Positions 25,717 to 35,292 of a DNA stretch of 64,000 nucleotides are shown in pieces. Positions within the stretch are counted from its first letter, which is position 1, and each line of letters opens with the position of its first letter. The notes below the pieces were generated by a model. That model saw only the letters and a list, made by a program, of their open reading frames with translations. It had not been told where the DNA came from and made no database searches. Source of the stretch: G965232465 sp965276005 (GTDB lineage: Bacteria; Pseudomonadota; Alphaproteobacteria; JAQWUY01); assembly GCA_965276005.1 (NCBI GenBank), contig OZ254962.1, forward strand, positions 2,852,001 through 2,916,000, in the 5' to 3' direction. Both the position numbers and the translations under genes were made by a program.

Positions 25717-26907
25717 ATGACACAACATTTTTACACGCATATTGCCAATACCATTGCACAGATAAAAGCGGACGGATTATACAAGCTCGAGCGGGTTTTG
25801 ACTTCGCCCCAGTCTGTGCGTATTGAGGCGAATGGCGACTCTGTGTTGTGTTTGTGTGCCAATAATTATTTGGGGCTTGCCAACGACAAGAGACTGATCG
25901 ATACGGCGGTGCAAACCTTACAATGCGGCAAATACGGTATGGCAAGTGTGCGTTTTATTTGTGGTACGGCTGATGCCCATACCCGTTTAGAACGCCAGTT
26001 GTCTGATTTTTTGGGGTTCGAGGATACGATTTTGTATGCGTCTTGTTTTGACGCTAATGGCGGGGTGTTTGAAAGCCTGTTTACTAAAGACGATGCGATT
26101 ATATCGGATGCTTTAAACCATGCGTCTTTAATCGATGGTATCCGCTTGTGCAAGGCGTCCCGTTATCGCTATAACAATAACGATATGTGTGATTTAGAAT
26201 CCCAATTACAATCCGCCCGTGCCAGTGGGGCAGAAAATGTAGTGATTGTAACCGATGGGGTGTTTTCTATGGACGGGGTGATTGCCAATTTGGGGACTAT
26301 TTGCGATTTAGCCGATCGCTATCATGCGTTGGTGATGGTCGACGACAGCCATGCGGTAGGGGTAATGGGTGCCGGCGGTCGTGGCACCCATGAGTATTGT
26401 GGCGTCATGGGGCGGGTCGATATTATGACCGGTACTTTTGGCAAAGCCTTAGGCGGTGCTATGGGCGGCTATGTATCGGCAAAGCGACAAGTTGTCGAGG
26501 TGTTGCGACAAAAATCCCGTCCGTATTTGTTTTCTAATTCTTTGCCTCCGTCGATTGTCAACGCCACTTGTATCGCTTTAACCATTATTGCTAGTAGTCC
26601 CCATATGTTGGAAAATTTACACAACAACGCCCACCTGTTTCGTACCCAAATGACCAAAGCGGGTTTTACGCTAACGGGGGCGGATCATCCGATTATTCCG
26701 GTTATGATAGGCGATGCCAACCGTGCCAATGATATGGCGGCGGCGTTAATGGCACAGGGTGTATATGTTATTGGCTTTAGCTATCCGGTGGTTCCCATAG
26801 GCAAAGCCCGTATTCGTACGCAAATGAACGCCCAAATGACGGCGATTGAGGTACAACACTGTATCGATGCGTTTGTCAAAGTGGGTAAGCAAATGGGAGT
26901 GATTTAG
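25717..26907 (+). CDS. kbl: Glycine C-acetyltransferase (2-amino-3-ketobutyrate CoA ligase)
   Basis: 396 residues from the ATG at 25717 (AGGGAC upstream), the family length. FDANGGVFES, SDALNHASLIDGIRL, VMVDDSHAVGVMG and MTGTFGKALGGAMGGY are the PLP-binding motifs of the alpha-oxoamine synthase family, with the Schiff-base Lys in FGKA. It splits 2-amino-3-ketobutyrate to glycine and acetyl-CoA. tdh follows 3 nt downstream, so the pair is the threonine dehydrogenase pathway operon. Confidence 0.95.
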   Translation: MTQHFYTHIANTIAQIKADGLYKLERVLTSPQSVRIEANGDSVLCLCANNYLGLANDKRLIDTAVQTLQCGKYGMASVRFICGTADAHTRLERQLSDFLGFEDTILYASCFDANGGVFESLFTKDDAIISDALNHASLIDGIRLCKASRYRYNNNDMCDLESQLQSARASGAENVVIVTDGVFSMDGVIANLGTICDLADRYHALVMVDDSHAVGVMGAGGRGTHEYCGVMGRVDIMTGTFGKALGGAMGGYVSAKRQVVEVLRQKSRPYLFSNSLPPSIVNATCIALTIIASSPHMLENLHNNAHLFRTQMTKAGFTLTGADHPIIPVMIGDANRANDMAAALMAQGVYVIGFSYPVVPIGKARIRTQMNAQMTAIEVQHCIDAFVKVGKQMGVI

Positions 26908-26910
26908 CCT

Positions 26911-27963
26911 ATGACACGCAAAAACAACACCATGAAAGCACTGGGCAAACTGCACCCCGCCCCCGGATTGACCGTGTACACCCCGCATATCCCCGAGTGT
27001 GGACCTAATGATGTGTTAATTAAAGTCAAAAAATCCGCTATATGTGGTACCGATATGCACATTTATAATTGGGACAGTTGGTCGCAACAGACCGTTCCCA
27101 TACCGCTTACTATCGGGCATGAATTTGTTGGCGAAGTGGTTACCTGTGGCGTTGGGGTATGTACTTTTAAAGCCGGCGACAGGGTCAGTGCAGAGGGGCA
27201 TGTAACCTGTCAAGATTGTCGTAATTGTCGCACTGGCAAAGCCCATATTTGTGCCAACACCAAAGGTATCGGCGTGCATATAGACGGGGCGTTTGCCGAA
27301 TATGTAAAGGTACCAGAACCCAATGTGATTCGCATTCCCGATGGCATTAGTGATGATATTGCCGCCATATGTGATCCGCTGGGCAATGCGGTACATGCGG
27401 CGTTGTCGTTTGATATGGTTGGCGAAGATGTATTGATTACTGGGGCGGGACCGATTGGCTGTATGGCGGTAAAAGTGGCAAAAACCGCCGGGGCAAGAAA
27501 AGTTGTCATTACCGATATTAACGACTATCGCTTGCGATTGGCCCAACACATGGGGGCGGACTTTGTGGTAAATGTGGCGAACGAAGATTTACAACAGGCT
27601 ATGTTTGGTCGTTTGGGGTTACGGGAGGGCTTTGATGTGGGGCTTGAAATGTCGGGGGCATCATCGGCGATTGGCACTGTCATAGACGGGTTGCGACCGG
27701 GGGCACCTATATCGTTACTGGGGATTCCCGCAAAAAACAATCTGCCCATCGATTGGGGCAAGTTTATATTCAAGGGATTAACCCTAAAAGGCATATACGG
27801 ACGGGAGATGTATGACACTTGGTACAAAATGATTGCCATGATAAAAGGCGGTATGGACATAACCCCCATCATCACCCACCAATTTCATATCGATGCGTAC
27901 CAACAGGCTTTCGCCACTATGCAAAGCGGCAACAGCGGTAAAATTATTCTCAATTGGTATTAA
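26911..27963 (+). CDS. tdh: L-threonine 3-dehydrogenase
   Basis: 350 residues from 26911, where GGGAG lies 11 nt upstream; an ATG at 26932 would give 343 residues, closer to the E. coli enzyme. CGTDMHIYNW and IGHEFVGEV hold the catalytic zinc ligands. The structural zinc site is CQDCRNCRTGKAHIC. The NAD-binding loop is GAGPIGCMA. It oxidises threonine to 2-amino-3-ketobutyrate, the substrate of Kbl. Confidence 0.95.
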   Translation: MTRKNNTMKALGKLHPAPGLTVYTPHIPECGPNDVLIKVKKSAICGTDMHIYNWDSWSQQTVPIPLTIGHEFVGEVVTCGVGVCTFKAGDRVSAEGHVTCQDCRNCRTGKAHICANTKGIGVHIDGAFAEYVKVPEPNVIRIPDGISDDIAAICDPLGNAVHAALSFDMVGEDVLITGAGPIGCMAVKVAKTAGARKVVITDINDYRLRLAQHMGADFVVNVANEDLQQAMFGRLGLREGFDVGLEMSGASSAIGTVIDGLRPGAPISLLGIPAKNNLPIDWGKFIFKGLTLKGIYGREMYDTWYKMIAMIKGGMDITPIITHQFHIDAYQQAFATMQSGNSGKIILNWY

Positions 27964-28103
27964 CATACAGATATTTATGCCATTTTGCATGACAAAAAAA
28001 ATCTTGTAGCAACGGGCTTTTTTATATTGCATTATGGCTTAGTTTTGTTTACAATGGGCGTGTTTAGTTTTTAAATTTTTAGAATTCGATAAGGTGTAAA
28101 AAA

Positions 28104-31100
28104 ATGATTAAAACAGTAAGTAAAAAATCCATCAAATTTGCGTTATTAACGGTGTCTGCGTTGGGTACTGGTGTGTTTGCTGGTGGTTTGCCACAAGGGG
28201 GCGTGGTACAGGAGGGTGTTGCTGACTTCAAATATGCTGGGGGGGGGGGGGGGGTATATTCTCACCATCGATCAGCAATCGGATAAAGCGATTATCGATT
28301 GGGAAGACTTTTCTGTAGGCAAAGATAGTACGGTAAACTTTAACCAACCTAGTAGCGACTCGGCAACTTTAAACCGGGTTACGGGGGATTTTACTTCGCA
28401 GATTGCCGGGCGGATTAACGCTAATGGCAGTGTGTTTTTGATTAACCCTAACGGTATCATGATTACCAAAGATGGGGTGATCGATACGGGCGGTTTTGTT
28501 GCCTCGACTCTTGACATCGATAACAATGATTTTCTCAATGGCGATTATACATTTACCAAAAGCAGTAGTAATGGTGTTGTTTCGAATCGGGGTAGTATTT
28601 CGGTCGATGATGGCGGTTTTGTGGCGTTACTTGGTGGGGCGGTCAAAAATGATGGCACGGTTCGAGCCCTTGTGGGTAAAGTAGGCTTTGGCGGCGGCGA
28701 AAAAATTGTTATGTCGTTTGGCAACAGCGATTTTTTACGGGTCGAGGTACCTACAGACAAATGGGATAAACTCACCGATCCGCAAGGCAACAAAGTTTCG
28801 GCTACTGTCGATTTAGGCGGTACCATCGACTCCCGGGGTGGATTTATCGACATAACCGTTGCCGATGCCTCCGATATTTTACGACAGACTATTTCGATCA
28901 GTGGTATTATATCGGCAAACACCGTGTCTTCGACAGATGGTGTTATATCGATCAGTGGCGGTACAGTGGGGATTACCAGTAGTGGGCGAATCACCGCCGA
29001 TGCGGCGTATGGCAACGCCGGCGCTATTGCCATCGAGACGGATTCCATCGACAGCAGCGGTATAGTGTCTGCGGTGGCACAAAACGGCACAGGCGGCACT
29101 ATTAAAGTAGCGTTGCAACATGGGGCAAACCTGAACGCTAGTACCCGTTTTGATGTATCCGGTCGTGCTAAAGGCGGTAGATTGTCGTTTATTGGCGGAT
29201 TGTCTGGTAAGGGCGGTACAAAAGTATTAGGCTCTGCAGACTTTAAAGCCGACAGTACGGACGGCACCGGCGGATATATCGACATCAGCAACAAAGACGG
29301 CTTGGTCGGTCTGTTGTCCGGCACTGTATCCGCATCGGGGAAAACGCAAGGCGGACGGGTTCGTCTAGGCGGGGCGTTTCAAGGTGGGGGATATGATCCG
29401 AAAACCAGCCAGCTAGACAAACGCACCCAAGATTTATTTGTAAATCGTTGGGGGGATAATAGCGACCTTGTTGGTGCTAGTAAAACTTCGTTAGGCACGG
29501 GTGTGCGAGTCGATGTTTCGTCCCAATCAGGTACGGGCGGTACAGCGATTTTGTGGGCGGATAATACCACCAACAATTATGCGGGTATAGACGCAACCGG
29601 TGCCACTGGTGGCGGAGCGGTGGAAATATCGGGCAAAAAACGGGTCGATAGCTTCGGTTTAAAACGGGTGCAAGCGGAAAATGGGGTTATTTTGCTCGAT
29701 CCGAAAAATGTCGTTATAAATGTAAATCAAGCATGGGGATCCGCATTGGAACAAATAAAAAAGATTTCTAACAGTGCATCTAGTGTGTTGAATGTTGCAT
29801 TGGATGATGGTGATAATTTTGGCAGTAGTGTATCGTTAAGTGCTGATGGGGGCAAGTTGGCTGTGGGGGCGTTTAACGATGACGATGGCGGGAGTGGTAA
29901 TAATGCTCATCTTGCTAATAGAGGGGCGGTGTATCTGTATACTGTTACTGGGTCGTCTTGGGGACAAGATGTTACGCAAGCGGTAAAATTGTCTGATTCG
30001 CATGCTGAAGTAGCTTTAGGTAATAGCGATAAGTTTGGCAGTAGTGTATCGTTAAGTGCTGATGGTAGTAAGCTGGCTGTGGGGACACCAGGGGATGACG
30101 ATGGGGATAATGATAATGGGGCGGTGTATCTGTATACTGTTGGTTCCAATGCTGGTGCCACATGGGGCAGCAAAGTAACGAAAGTGGTAAAAATATTTGA
30201 AAATAGCGATAGTAATGCTAATGGGTATATTGACTTAGATGGGGGGGACTCTTTTGGTACTAGTGTATCGTTAAGTGCTGAGGGTGATAAGTTGGCTGTG
30301 GGTGTATATGGGGATGACGATGGGGGTAAAAACAATAGTGGTGCGGTGTATCTGTATACCGTTGGTTCTAAGGCGAATGACACATGGGGCAGTAAGGTAA
30401 CACAAGCGGTAAAACTTTCTGATAGCCATGCCAGTGTTTCTTTGGAGGCTACTGATTTTTTTGGTTATAGTGTGTCGTTAAGTGCTGACGGTAGCAAGCT
30501 GGCTGTGGGAGCGGTTAACGATGACGATGGGGGTAGTGATCAAAATGCAAATCGAGGGGCGGTGTATCTGTATACTGTTGGTACATCTGATGCATCTGGT
30601 GCCACATGGGGCAGTCAGGTAACACAAGCGGTAAAACTTTCTGATAACCATGCCAGTGTTTCTTTGAGTAATGGTGATTATTTTGGTCAGAGTGTATCGT
30701 TAAGTGCTGATGGTAGTAAGCTGGCTGTGGGGGCACCATATGATGACGATGGGGGGGCTAACAAGGGGTCGGTGTATCTGTATACTGTTGCTGGGTCGTC
30801 TTGGGGGCAAACTGTTACGCAAGCGGTAAAATTGTCTGATTCGCATTCTAAAGTAACCTTAGGTCAGAATGATTATTTTGGTTATAGTGTATCGTTAAGT
30901 GCTGACGGTAGCAAGCTGGCTGTGGGGACACCGAGTGATGACGATGGTGGTAGTAGTGGTGTTAGTAGTAATAACGGTGCTGTATACCTGATAAATGTTC
31001 CCCTTGGTGCAAACGATTATAAACAGCAATTAGAAAAAAATACAGATGTAAAAATTGTTGCCAGTAACGATATTACGATACATGATGCTATAAACGCAAC

Positions 31101-32223
31101 AACCGGTACAGGCACATTAACCCTAATCGCTGGGCGATCGGTTATAATTAACAATGATGTAAAAGTAAATGGCGGGCTTGTCATAAAAGCCAATGACGCC
31201 AGCGATAGTGACTTTGTTGTAAACGATCGGGACGATGGCAAAGCAGAAATCACCGTTGCCGCAAACAAAACCATATCCGGAGTCGGTGGTGATTTACTTA
31301 TCAAAATGCTAAAAGGCAGTAGCAGTGCCGCCGCTAACAAAAAACAAACAGGTAAAATCACCGTGTGGAAAGCGGAGGGTAACCGGGTCAGCATTGTACA
31401 CTCGGGAACAGCCGATGCAGATAACGATTCAGAAATTGTTATATTAGAGAACGGGCACATTGAAACAACCCTTACATTAGAGAACGGCATCGGCATCGAA
31501 TTGGTGGCAGATAAATTTACCAACGACTCCGGCAGTGGTGCGTTAAGCGTTGCAAGAAAGAGTCGCTATTTGGTATGGACAAAAAGCCCATCAGGTAACA
31601 AAATGGGCAAAGATGACAATTCGCTAATACCAATAGGAGACTACTTGACCCAATATAACAAGTCATACAGTTTTGGTGGTAATGATTTTAAATCCAATGG
31701 CAACCAAAAATCCACTTTCATATATAGCAGTGGCGAATCCACATCAGGTGGCGGGAGCGGCGGCGGTGGCGGCGGCGGTGGTGCGGCTATCCTATTGGTA
31801 GGTGCCGGCGTTGCTGTCGTAGCTATGGGCGGTATTGGTGGCGGTGCCGCAGCGGCAGGTGCCGCCGGTGCTACCGGTACTGGAGCAGGCGGTGCAAGTG
31901 GAGCAAGCGGCGGCGTAACCGCCCCCGTTGGCAGTATCGACACCCTGTTTACCACCGGTATATACGCTTATTTAAACGGTATCGACATGCAGGCGATATA
32001 TCAATCGCCCACACAACCCTCCGTATTTAACACCCCCTACAAGGTAACATATAAAGCTAAATATAAAAGCCAAATACATCGCACATACGACATGACGATG
32101 CTGGCAAATAACATCAAGGCACAAAAGGTCGTACCCTTATATGAACTGGACGAAGACCTATACGAAACCTTGAGACGCATATTCGTATACAGTGGCGAAA
32201 CAGACGACACACCCCATAGTTAA
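28104..32223 (+). CDS. Two-partner-secretion adhesin 1, phase-variable, OFF as sequenced
   Basis: From the ATG at 28104 (AAGGTG upstream) a signal peptide (~26 residues) and GLPQGGVVQEGV run into a G16 tract at 28239-28254. With 16 G the frame stops ~12 codons later; with 15 G it enters the 1300-residue downstream frame. That frame opens with YILTIDQQSDKAIIDWEDFSVG and LNRVTGDF...NANGSVFLINPNG, the haemagglutinin-activity (TPS) domain of FhaB-type exoproteins. Next come a beta-helix region, about six FG-GAP-like repeats (FGxSVSLSADGSKLAVG...DDDGG, 29806-30990), a Gly-rich linker and a ~100-residue C-terminus. No autotransporter barrel is present, so a TpsB transporter encoded elsewhere is needed. 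A paralogue starts at 61178. Confidence 0.85.
28239..28254 (+). repeat. G16 phase-variation tract in adhesin 1
   Basis: Sixteen G starting on a codon boundary of the signal-peptide frame. Lengths of 15, 12 or 18 would join the signal peptide to the adhesin; 16 puts them out of frame. Confidence 0.8.
29806..30990 (+). repeat. FG-GAP-like tandem repeats in adhesin 1
   Basis: About six units of ~55-75 residues, each with FGxSVSLSADGSKLAVG, DDDGG and GAVYLYTV, also similar at DNA level. The family fold is a beta-propeller blade with acidic loops that can bind calcium. Near-identical units permit changes in repeat number. Confidence 0.75.
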
Positions 32224-32273
32224 AGGGATTTTAGCTATTGACATAACCTCGGTCTTTTGACACAGTGGGGGGC

Positions 32274-32498
32274 ATGAAATTTAAAAAGGCTATCGTCATT
32301 TTTGTTGGTGGGATTATGACCGCTGTTTTTACGGGGGCATTGACGCAGTGGGTCGTGTGTGCGTTGCAAACAGCAGGTTATATTTGTAAAGGGGAACAAC
32401 ATGAAAGTATTTTTTCTGTTGGTTTTGGGGGTGATTGTATCGGCGGCGATTACCGCATGGGGATTGGTTTCTTTGTTGGACGAGTATACCAAATCTAA
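32274..32498 (+). CDS. Possible small membrane protein (overlapping ORF a)
   Basis: 74 residues from the ATG at 32274. The N-terminal ~33 residues are a basic start plus hydrophobic helix (MKFKKAIVIFVGGIMTAVF...). The second half is less convincing and is overlapped by another ORF in a different frame. A TTGACA lies at 32238, without a clear -10. No family recognised. Confidence 0.25.
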   Translation: MKFKKAIVIFVGGIMTAVFTGALTQWVVCALQTAGYICKGEQHESIFSVGFGGDCIGGDYRMGIGFFVGRVYQI

Positions 32499-32514
32499 TA
32501 AAAATGCCCCATAA
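32401..32514 (+). CDS. Possible 37-residue single-span membrane protein (overlapping ORF b)
   Basis: ATG at 32401 with AAGGGGAA at good distance. The product has a hydrophobic helix (MKVFFLLVLGVIVSAAITAW...) and a polar tail DEYTKSNKNAP. It overlaps ORF a in another frame, and its ribosome binding site and helix quality make it the more believable of the two. Confidence 0.35.
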   Translation: MKVFFLLVLGVIVSAAITAWGLVSLLDEYTKSNKNAP

Positions 32515-32516
32515 CA

Positions 32517-32606
32517 AGCGGTTGCAACTACTGAGAGCGTAAGTCTGGTGTGGTGTCCGATGCGGGGGCAGGGGGCGAAACTCTCTAGAATTTGGTTGCA
32601 ACGGGT
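32517..32606 (+). repeat. Copy 1 of a structured element shared with the tusA leader
   Basis: The segment GCGGTTGCAAC...CTGAG.GCG...TGTGGTG matches 34458-34496 over ~40 nt. The palindrome GGTTGCAAC occurs at both ends (about 32522 and 32593), so the element can fold on itself, with GAGAG pairing to CTCTC inside. It lies between a short ORF and the converging TIGR02186 gene. Confidence 0.4.
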
Positions 32607-33406
32607 TAGTGCTTGCGTCTTAGGAATCCTACACCTAATCCTATGCCGAGACTGCATAGAATGGCGATGATACCGTATAGGCTGGAGTAGTCTCTGGCAC
32701 TGCTGTATATAAATTTAATTAGGGGGCTTCTGCCGATGTAAATCGATTTTTCGTCCTGTGCGACAATTTGTGTCGGGGTGTATTGGTAGGTGGGGGCATC
32801 GTCTACAAAGGCCGATATGGTGTATACGCCGGGGGACATATCGCTGGGGATGCGGATATGGGTTTCAAACAGGTACGGGCTTATCATACGGATACCCATA
32901 GGATTGTATTGATAGCTGTTATTGTTGCTTTTGAGTTGCGTAAACTTTCGCCAAATACCGCTGGGCGGTAGGGGAAAATCGGCAGATATGTCGTCGATTG
33001 TACGGTGGATATTATCGGTGCCAATATCTGCAAACGGGTAATCGCTGTGTGCTTTTTCCCGCAGGGCGTATAAAGTGTTCATCGCATAAAATTGGGGGGC
33101 TTTGATGGTTTTTACCACTTTTTGATCCAGCCAAAACACGGATTTTTTGACTTTTTTATTGAGCGTATAAACAGTGTCGCTGCCTTGAATGACGACTATA
33201 ACATTGCCCTTGATGTTTGTCGTGCCATACACCCGCAAGGTTTGCCCCGTAAAACCGATCGACACTTTGTTGGTGCCGTTTGGGGTATGGATATTTAAAA
33301 ACGGCACATTTGGCATCAATTGCACACTAGGCACCGTCAACGGCTCGATCGCCCATGTGGCAGTGTACATAAACAATGTCCATAGGAAAATTGCCCACTT
33401 TGTCAT
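32606..33406 (-). CDS. TIGR02186 family membrane protein
   Basis: 266 residues: a signal peptide (MTKWAIFLWTLFMYTATWA), a periplasmic beta-rich domain, and one C-terminal membrane helix (YGIIAILCSLGIGLGVGFL) with a basic RRKH end. The family is almost confined to Alphaproteobacteria, where it neighbours a TauE/SafE permease exactly as here (1-nt gap). Its role is unknown; a sulfur-compound export partner is an inference from this neighbourhood. Confidence 0.85.
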   Translation of the reverse strand: MTKWAIFLWTLFMYTATWAIEPLTVPSVQLMPNVPFLNIHTPNGTNKVSIGFTGQTLRVYGTTNIKGNVIVVIQGSDTVYTLNKKVKKSVFWLDQKVVKTIKAPQFYAMNTLYALREKAHSDYPFADIGTDNIHRTIDDISADFPLPPSGIWRKFTQLKSNNNSYQYNPMGIRMISPYLFETHIRIPSDMSPGVYTISAFVDDAPTYQYTPTQIVAQDEKSIYIGRSPLIKFIYSSARDYSSLYGIIAILCSLGIGLGVGFLRRKH

Positions 33407-34330
33407 CTACCACGCCCCCTTTGCAGAGGTTAGCATATACAAATCTGATGGCGGAAACACCAAGTCGATAAATAACTTTAACCCCAATCCCAACACGATA
33501 ATCGCCAGTATCAGCCGCAACTGTTCTGCTTTTAGCTTGCCCGATACAGCGGTGCCAAGCGATGCCCCAACCACGCCGCCAACAATTAAAATACCGGCGA
33601 GTATGACATCTACTGTGTGGTTGACGGACGCTTGCCAATAGGTGGCGTTAATGGCAACTATGATGCTTTGCAATAAGCTGGTACCAACGACAATCGATGT
33701 GTGCATGCCCAACAGGTAAATCATCGCCGGCACCATAATAAACCCGCCGCCCACACCCATTAAAGCCGACAAAAAACCTATACAGCCCCCCAATATTAGC
33801 GGTAAAATAATACTGATGTACAATCGGGATTTGCGAAACCGTACTCGAAACGGCAACCTGTGCGTCCAGTTATGCACATGGATTTTTTGCCGCATATTGG
33901 GACGGCGGCGGACTCGGTAGTTGGTGCGTAACAACTCCCACAGCATCATAGTGCCAATACCGCTCAAGAATATAATGTATGAAATTTTAATCACCAAATC
34001 CAGCTGCCCGCTGTTATTGAGTAAAGTAAATACAAAAACCCCCACCGAAGACCCGATTAAGCCGCCAAAAATCAGCACAAATGCCATCTTAAAGTCCACA
34101 TTCCCCCGCCGCCAATGCCCCATAACCCCAGTCGTACAAGTGGCTATAACCCCCGCCGATTGGGACGCCACAGCAATAGGCGACGGTATCCCCAATAAAA
34201 TCAGCATAGGAGTCATCATAAAACCGCCACTAACCCCCAACAACCCAGACAAAAACCCTACCCCACCGCCAAGGGCGATAAGCCATAAAATATGTATCGA
34301 CATTTCTGTTACTGGTAAATAAATGTACAT
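33407..34330 (-). CDS. TauE/SafE (TSUP) family anion permease
   Basis: 307 residues with about eight membrane spans in two halves, each with a glycine-rich signature: GGGVGFLSGLLGVSGGFMMTPMLI and GGCIGFLSALMGVGGGFIMVPAMI. Alphaproteobacterial relatives start with a similar short IYLP...EMS peptide, which supports the ATG at 34330. TSUP proteins move sulfite, sulfonates or related anions. A TusA gene lies divergently upstream, adding to a sulfur theme. Confidence 0.88.
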   Translation of the reverse strand: MYIYLPVTEMSIHILWLIALGGGVGFLSGLLGVSGGFMMTPMLILLGIPSPIAVASQSAGVIATCTTGVMGHWRRGNVDFKMAFVLIFGGLIGSSVGVFVFTLLNNSGQLDLVIKISYIIFLSGIGTMMLWELLRTNYRVRRRPNMRQKIHVHNWTHRLPFRVRFRKSRLYISIILPLILGGCIGFLSALMGVGGGFIMVPAMIYLLGMHTSIVVGTSLLQSIIVAINATYWQASVNHTVDVILAGILIVGGVVGASLGTAVSGKLKAEQLRLILAIIVLGLGLKLFIDLVFPPSDLYMLTSAKGAW

Positions 34331-34457
34331 GTTCGAGATGACACCTTGTAAAATGTTGTTTTAATGTGTATGGTATACAATATTGTGTGTGTTGTCATGC
34401 GTTATTTTAATAATCTGTATATTTTTTTGTTAAAAAATGTGGTATTATATGCCTTAA

Positions 34458-34590
34458 GCGGTTGCAACCGCTGAGGGCGATAGCCCGATGTGGTGCAGAG
34501 CCGGGGGGAAGTGCGTGTGGTATTTTGTCGTGCTTTAGCACGGTAAAATCCACATTAAACGCACGGGGGGCAGAGCCCCCTGTAGACAGG
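34458..34590 (+). ncRNA. Structured leader upstream of tusA
   Basis: A gene-free stretch packed with hairpins: GCGGTTGCAACCGC (34458-34471), GGGC-GATA-GCCC (34475-34486), a long composite stem from GTGCGTGTGG (34511) to CCACATTAAACGCAC (34564) with CGTGC-TTTA-GCACG at its tip, and GGGGGC-AGA-GCCCCC. The last lies ~20 nt before the start codon and close to the AGGAG site, so it could gate translation. The first ~40 nt recur at 32517. It does not match a riboswitch class I can name. Confidence 0.45.
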
Positions 34591-34600
34591 AGATAAAAAA

Positions 34601-34831
34601 ATGATTTTGGATGTAAGGGGTAAAACTTGCCCCATACCTTTGTTGCGTACCAGACACCACATACAGCACCTTCGATCGGGGGATTCGTTGCGGGTGCTGT
34701 CCACAGATTATGGCACCGTCAAAGACATGCAGACATTTTGCCAACAACACGGACACACCCTACAATCGGTAACACAACAACACTGCCCCGAATATGATAC
34801 GGTGTATGTGTTGGTGGTGGTAAAAAAGTAA
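34601..34831 (+). CDS. tusA: TusA family sulfurtransferase
   Basis: 76 residues, the normal size. DVRGKTCPIPLLRTRHHI (4-21) is the TusA signature with the persulfide Cys in the CPxP-type motif. TusA-like proteins relay sulfane sulfur for tRNA thiolation, molybdenum cofactor or other uses. AGGAG precedes the ATG. It follows the structured leader described above. Confidence 0.88.
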   Translation: MILDVRGKTCPIPLLRTRHHIQHLRSGDSLRVLSTDYGTVKDMQTFCQQHGHTLQSVTQQHCPEYDTVYVLVVVKK

Positions 34832-34907
34832 AAAAATACACACAGTGCCAAATATTGTGCTATAATACAGCACTATTAACATACATATGAGAGAAGGACA
34901 CATACCT

Positions 34908-35282
34908 ATGAAATTTTTACACACCATGATACGGGTCGGCGATTTAGACCGCAGCGTAGATTTTTACACCAATGTAATGGGCATGCAATTGGTAAAAACC
35001 GCCCCCAACGAAGCCTATAAATACACCAATGTATTTTTGACATTCGGCGATGGCGTCGAGCTGGAATTAACCTACAACTGGGGCGTATCAGAATACGAAC
35101 ACGGCACCGCTTTCGGACACATAGCCTTTGGCGTACCAGATGTATACGCTATGTGCGAACAAATAAAACAAAAAGGCGGCAATGTAACCCGCCCCGCCGG
35201 TCCCGTAAAGGGCGGCACAACGGTTATCGCTTTTGTAACCGATCCGGACGGATACCAAATCGAATTGGTGCAACATCCGTAA
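34908..35282 (+). CDS. gloA: Lactoylglutathione lyase (glyoxalase I)
   Basis: 124 residues from the ATG at 34908 (AGAAGGA upstream). Metal ligands are visible as His5 in MKFLHTMIRVGD, Glu in VELELTYN, His in FGHIAFGV and Glu in YQIELVQHP. SVDFYTNVMGMQL is the family helix. It isomerises the methylglyoxal-glutathione adduct to lactoylglutathione. Confidence 0.93.
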   Translation: MKFLHTMIRVGDLDRSVDFYTNVMGMQLVKTAPNEAYKYTNVFLTFGDGVELELTYNWGVSEYEHGTAFGHIAFGVPDVYAMCEQIKQKGGNVTRPAGPVKGGTTVIAFVTDPDGYQIELVQHP

Positions 35283-35292
35283 ACATACGATA

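Noticed and set aside
29806..30990. CRISPR-like array from regularly spaced repeats
   Set aside because: The repeats are long, in frame, and encode protein repeats; there are no short palindromic repeats with unique spacers and no cas genes.
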